Origin: Trachelipus rathkii
Taxonomy: Eukaryota > Arthropoda > Malacostraca > Isopoda > Trachelipodidae
DNA: 20,000 nucleotides
Assembly: GCA_015478945.1 (NCBI GenBank)
Contig: JABUQX010118569.1
Span: 1-20,000, forward strand
Direction: 5' to 3'
In this document: positions 19,250-20,000 of the stretch, in pieces
How positions within the stretch are numbered: position 1 is the stretch's first letter
Layout: each line of letters starts with the position of its first letter
Notes under the pieces: generated by a model
Database searches by the model: none
What the model was told of the DNA's origin: nothing
Seen by the model: the letters and a program-made list of their open reading frames with translations, nothing else
Program-made: the position numbers and the translations under genes

Positions 19250-19735
19250 TCTTCAATCCCATCCCAAATGGGGTAACACATCATCAGTACAGGCATATAT
19301 TTTAAAATACTCACGTAGGTTCATGGGTGTTTTTATCTTCTCACGTACCTTCCTGGGATGATTTTTAAACTACAGGGTATGGTTCCCCAAGCACTTTAAG
19401 CCTTTTTCTTATATTTCAAGCACTTTTTAGTCTTTTTTCTATAGTTCAGGCACTTTTTAGCCTTTTTTAAATATATTTTTAGCGGCTTTTTATTACTCAG
19501 ATACCTTCCTGGACCTTTTTAAAGCATTTTCCTTATATTTCAGGCACTTTTTACCCCATTTTTGCTATATTTAGACACTTTTTACCTTTTTATTTACATG
19601 CATATATTTTAATACTCACGTACGTTCATGGGTGTTTTTTTAGGGTGTCGTTTTGTCATCCCCGTTTCTCACGTACCTTCCTGGGTTGATTTTTATGTAT
19701 GGATTCACCCCATTGGGTATCCCCAATGGGATGGA
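19250..19735. repeat. Repeat module with 30-base tandem array and inverted edges
   Basis: A degenerate unit containing GCACTTTTTAGCC recurs at about 19391, 19420, 19450, 19482, 19512, 19544 and 19575, a period of 29-32 bases. A 70-100 base block (GCATATATTTTA, CTCACGTA, GTTCATGGGTGTTTTT, CTCACGTACCTTCCTGGG) is present at 19293-19370 and again at 19600-19702, flanking the array as direct repeats. At the outer edges CATCCCA..TGGGGT (19260-19274) is the reverse complement in outline of ACCCCA..TGGGATG (19707-19733). No reading frame is preserved. It may be a MITE-like or satellite-derived unit. Confidence 0.7.
19709..19730. other. Perfect 9-base-pair hairpin
   Basis: CCCATTGGG, spacer TATC, CCCAATGGG. 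The stem is GC-rich for this region. It lies at the right edge of the repeat module, followed by GGAGCCCC and a T run, so on the plus strand it resembles a hairpin followed by a T tract, but nothing shows that it acts as a terminator. Confidence 0.6.
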
Positions 19736-20000
19736 GCCCCCTCTTTTTTTTCAGATACGTTAGTTAATTATTTTTAAGTTTGTGTATGTCACTACCATTT
19801 TATTTTGTTCATGTTCTTTCCTGAACCTTTTTTAAGGCAACAACCTTGTTGTTTTTTCGTTGCTTTCCGCCATTTTGTTTATATAGCGTCTTGTTAATCT
19901 TCATCGCCTTCGTCGGGTTGAATCGTCATTCTTATGAATTGCAAATTCATCGTCTTCGCCATCGTCGCGTTTTTTCCCGCAATTTCGCAGTCGTTGGTTG
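19736..20000. other. Right edge, higher GC, possible short coding piece on minus strand
   Basis: The last 140 bases have clearly higher GC, with CATCG and TTCGTC triplets. On the minus strand a frame is open from the window edge through an ATG at 19962-19960 (MAKTMNLQFIRMTIQPDEGD, then two acidic residues) to a TAA at 19896-19894. It could be the end of an exon or a chance open frame; the window edge prevents a decision. Nothing is recognised between 19736 and 19860. Confidence 0.2.

Overview
This window looks like a repeat-dominated, AT-rich nuclear sequence from an invertebrate animal. The reasons are the lack of any long open frame, very abundant (AT)n and (AAT)n microsatellites, several clades of decayed non-LTR retrotransposons, Penelope-like element (PLE) remnants with the GIY-YIG endonuclease, and a tRNA-headed SINE. 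This mixture is typical of large arthropod genomes, and a decapod crustacean is my best guess, but that is an inference from repeat style and not a demonstrated identity. I see no intact protein-coding gene, no functional tRNA or rRNA, and no CRISPR array. The only host-gene candidate is a possible last exon at 9650-9763, which is weakly supported.

Layout. 1-1370 is built around an imperfect inverted repeat (arms about 252-348 and 1262-1360) that encloses two oppositely oriented PLE 3' ends. 1371-3330 is mostly unrecognised AT-rich DNA, with two (AT)n tracts and one hAT-like transposon terminus at 2011-2090. 3463-5300 is an antisense Jockey-type reverse transcriptase relic (LINE-A). 5314-9045 holds two copies of a second non-LTR family, here called LINE-B: B1 on the minus strand and B2, the longest, on the plus strand. 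A short antisense LINE-B 3' end (B5) lies at 9411-9625. 10191-11656 is LINE-B copy B3. It abuts a different, sense-oriented Jockey-like relic (LINE-C) at 11683-12445. 13019-14056 is LINE-B copy B4. 14463-14640 has promoter-like motifs beside a 16-base direct repeat, followed by a charged open stretch. A tRNA-derived SINE sits at 15637-15800. A CR1-type 3' fragment lies antisense at 16055-17030. A 5'-truncated PLE (RT active-site remnant, GIY-YIG end and 3' tail) occupies 17282-18480. The right end has long AAT and ATTATA arrays, more (AT)n, and a module at 19250-19735 made of a degenerate 30-base tandem repeat.

The elements do not form a pathway; together they record repeated insertion and decay. 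Two themes stand out. Several retrotransposon fragments begin or end exactly in an (AT)n or (AAT)n tract, so microsatellites and element boundaries appear causally linked. The PLE 3' ends and the LINE-B 3' ends each carry a recurrent small hairpin that may be a functional RNA structure. All protein-level calls come from reading translations by eye, with frames joined mentally across indels; no database search was run.
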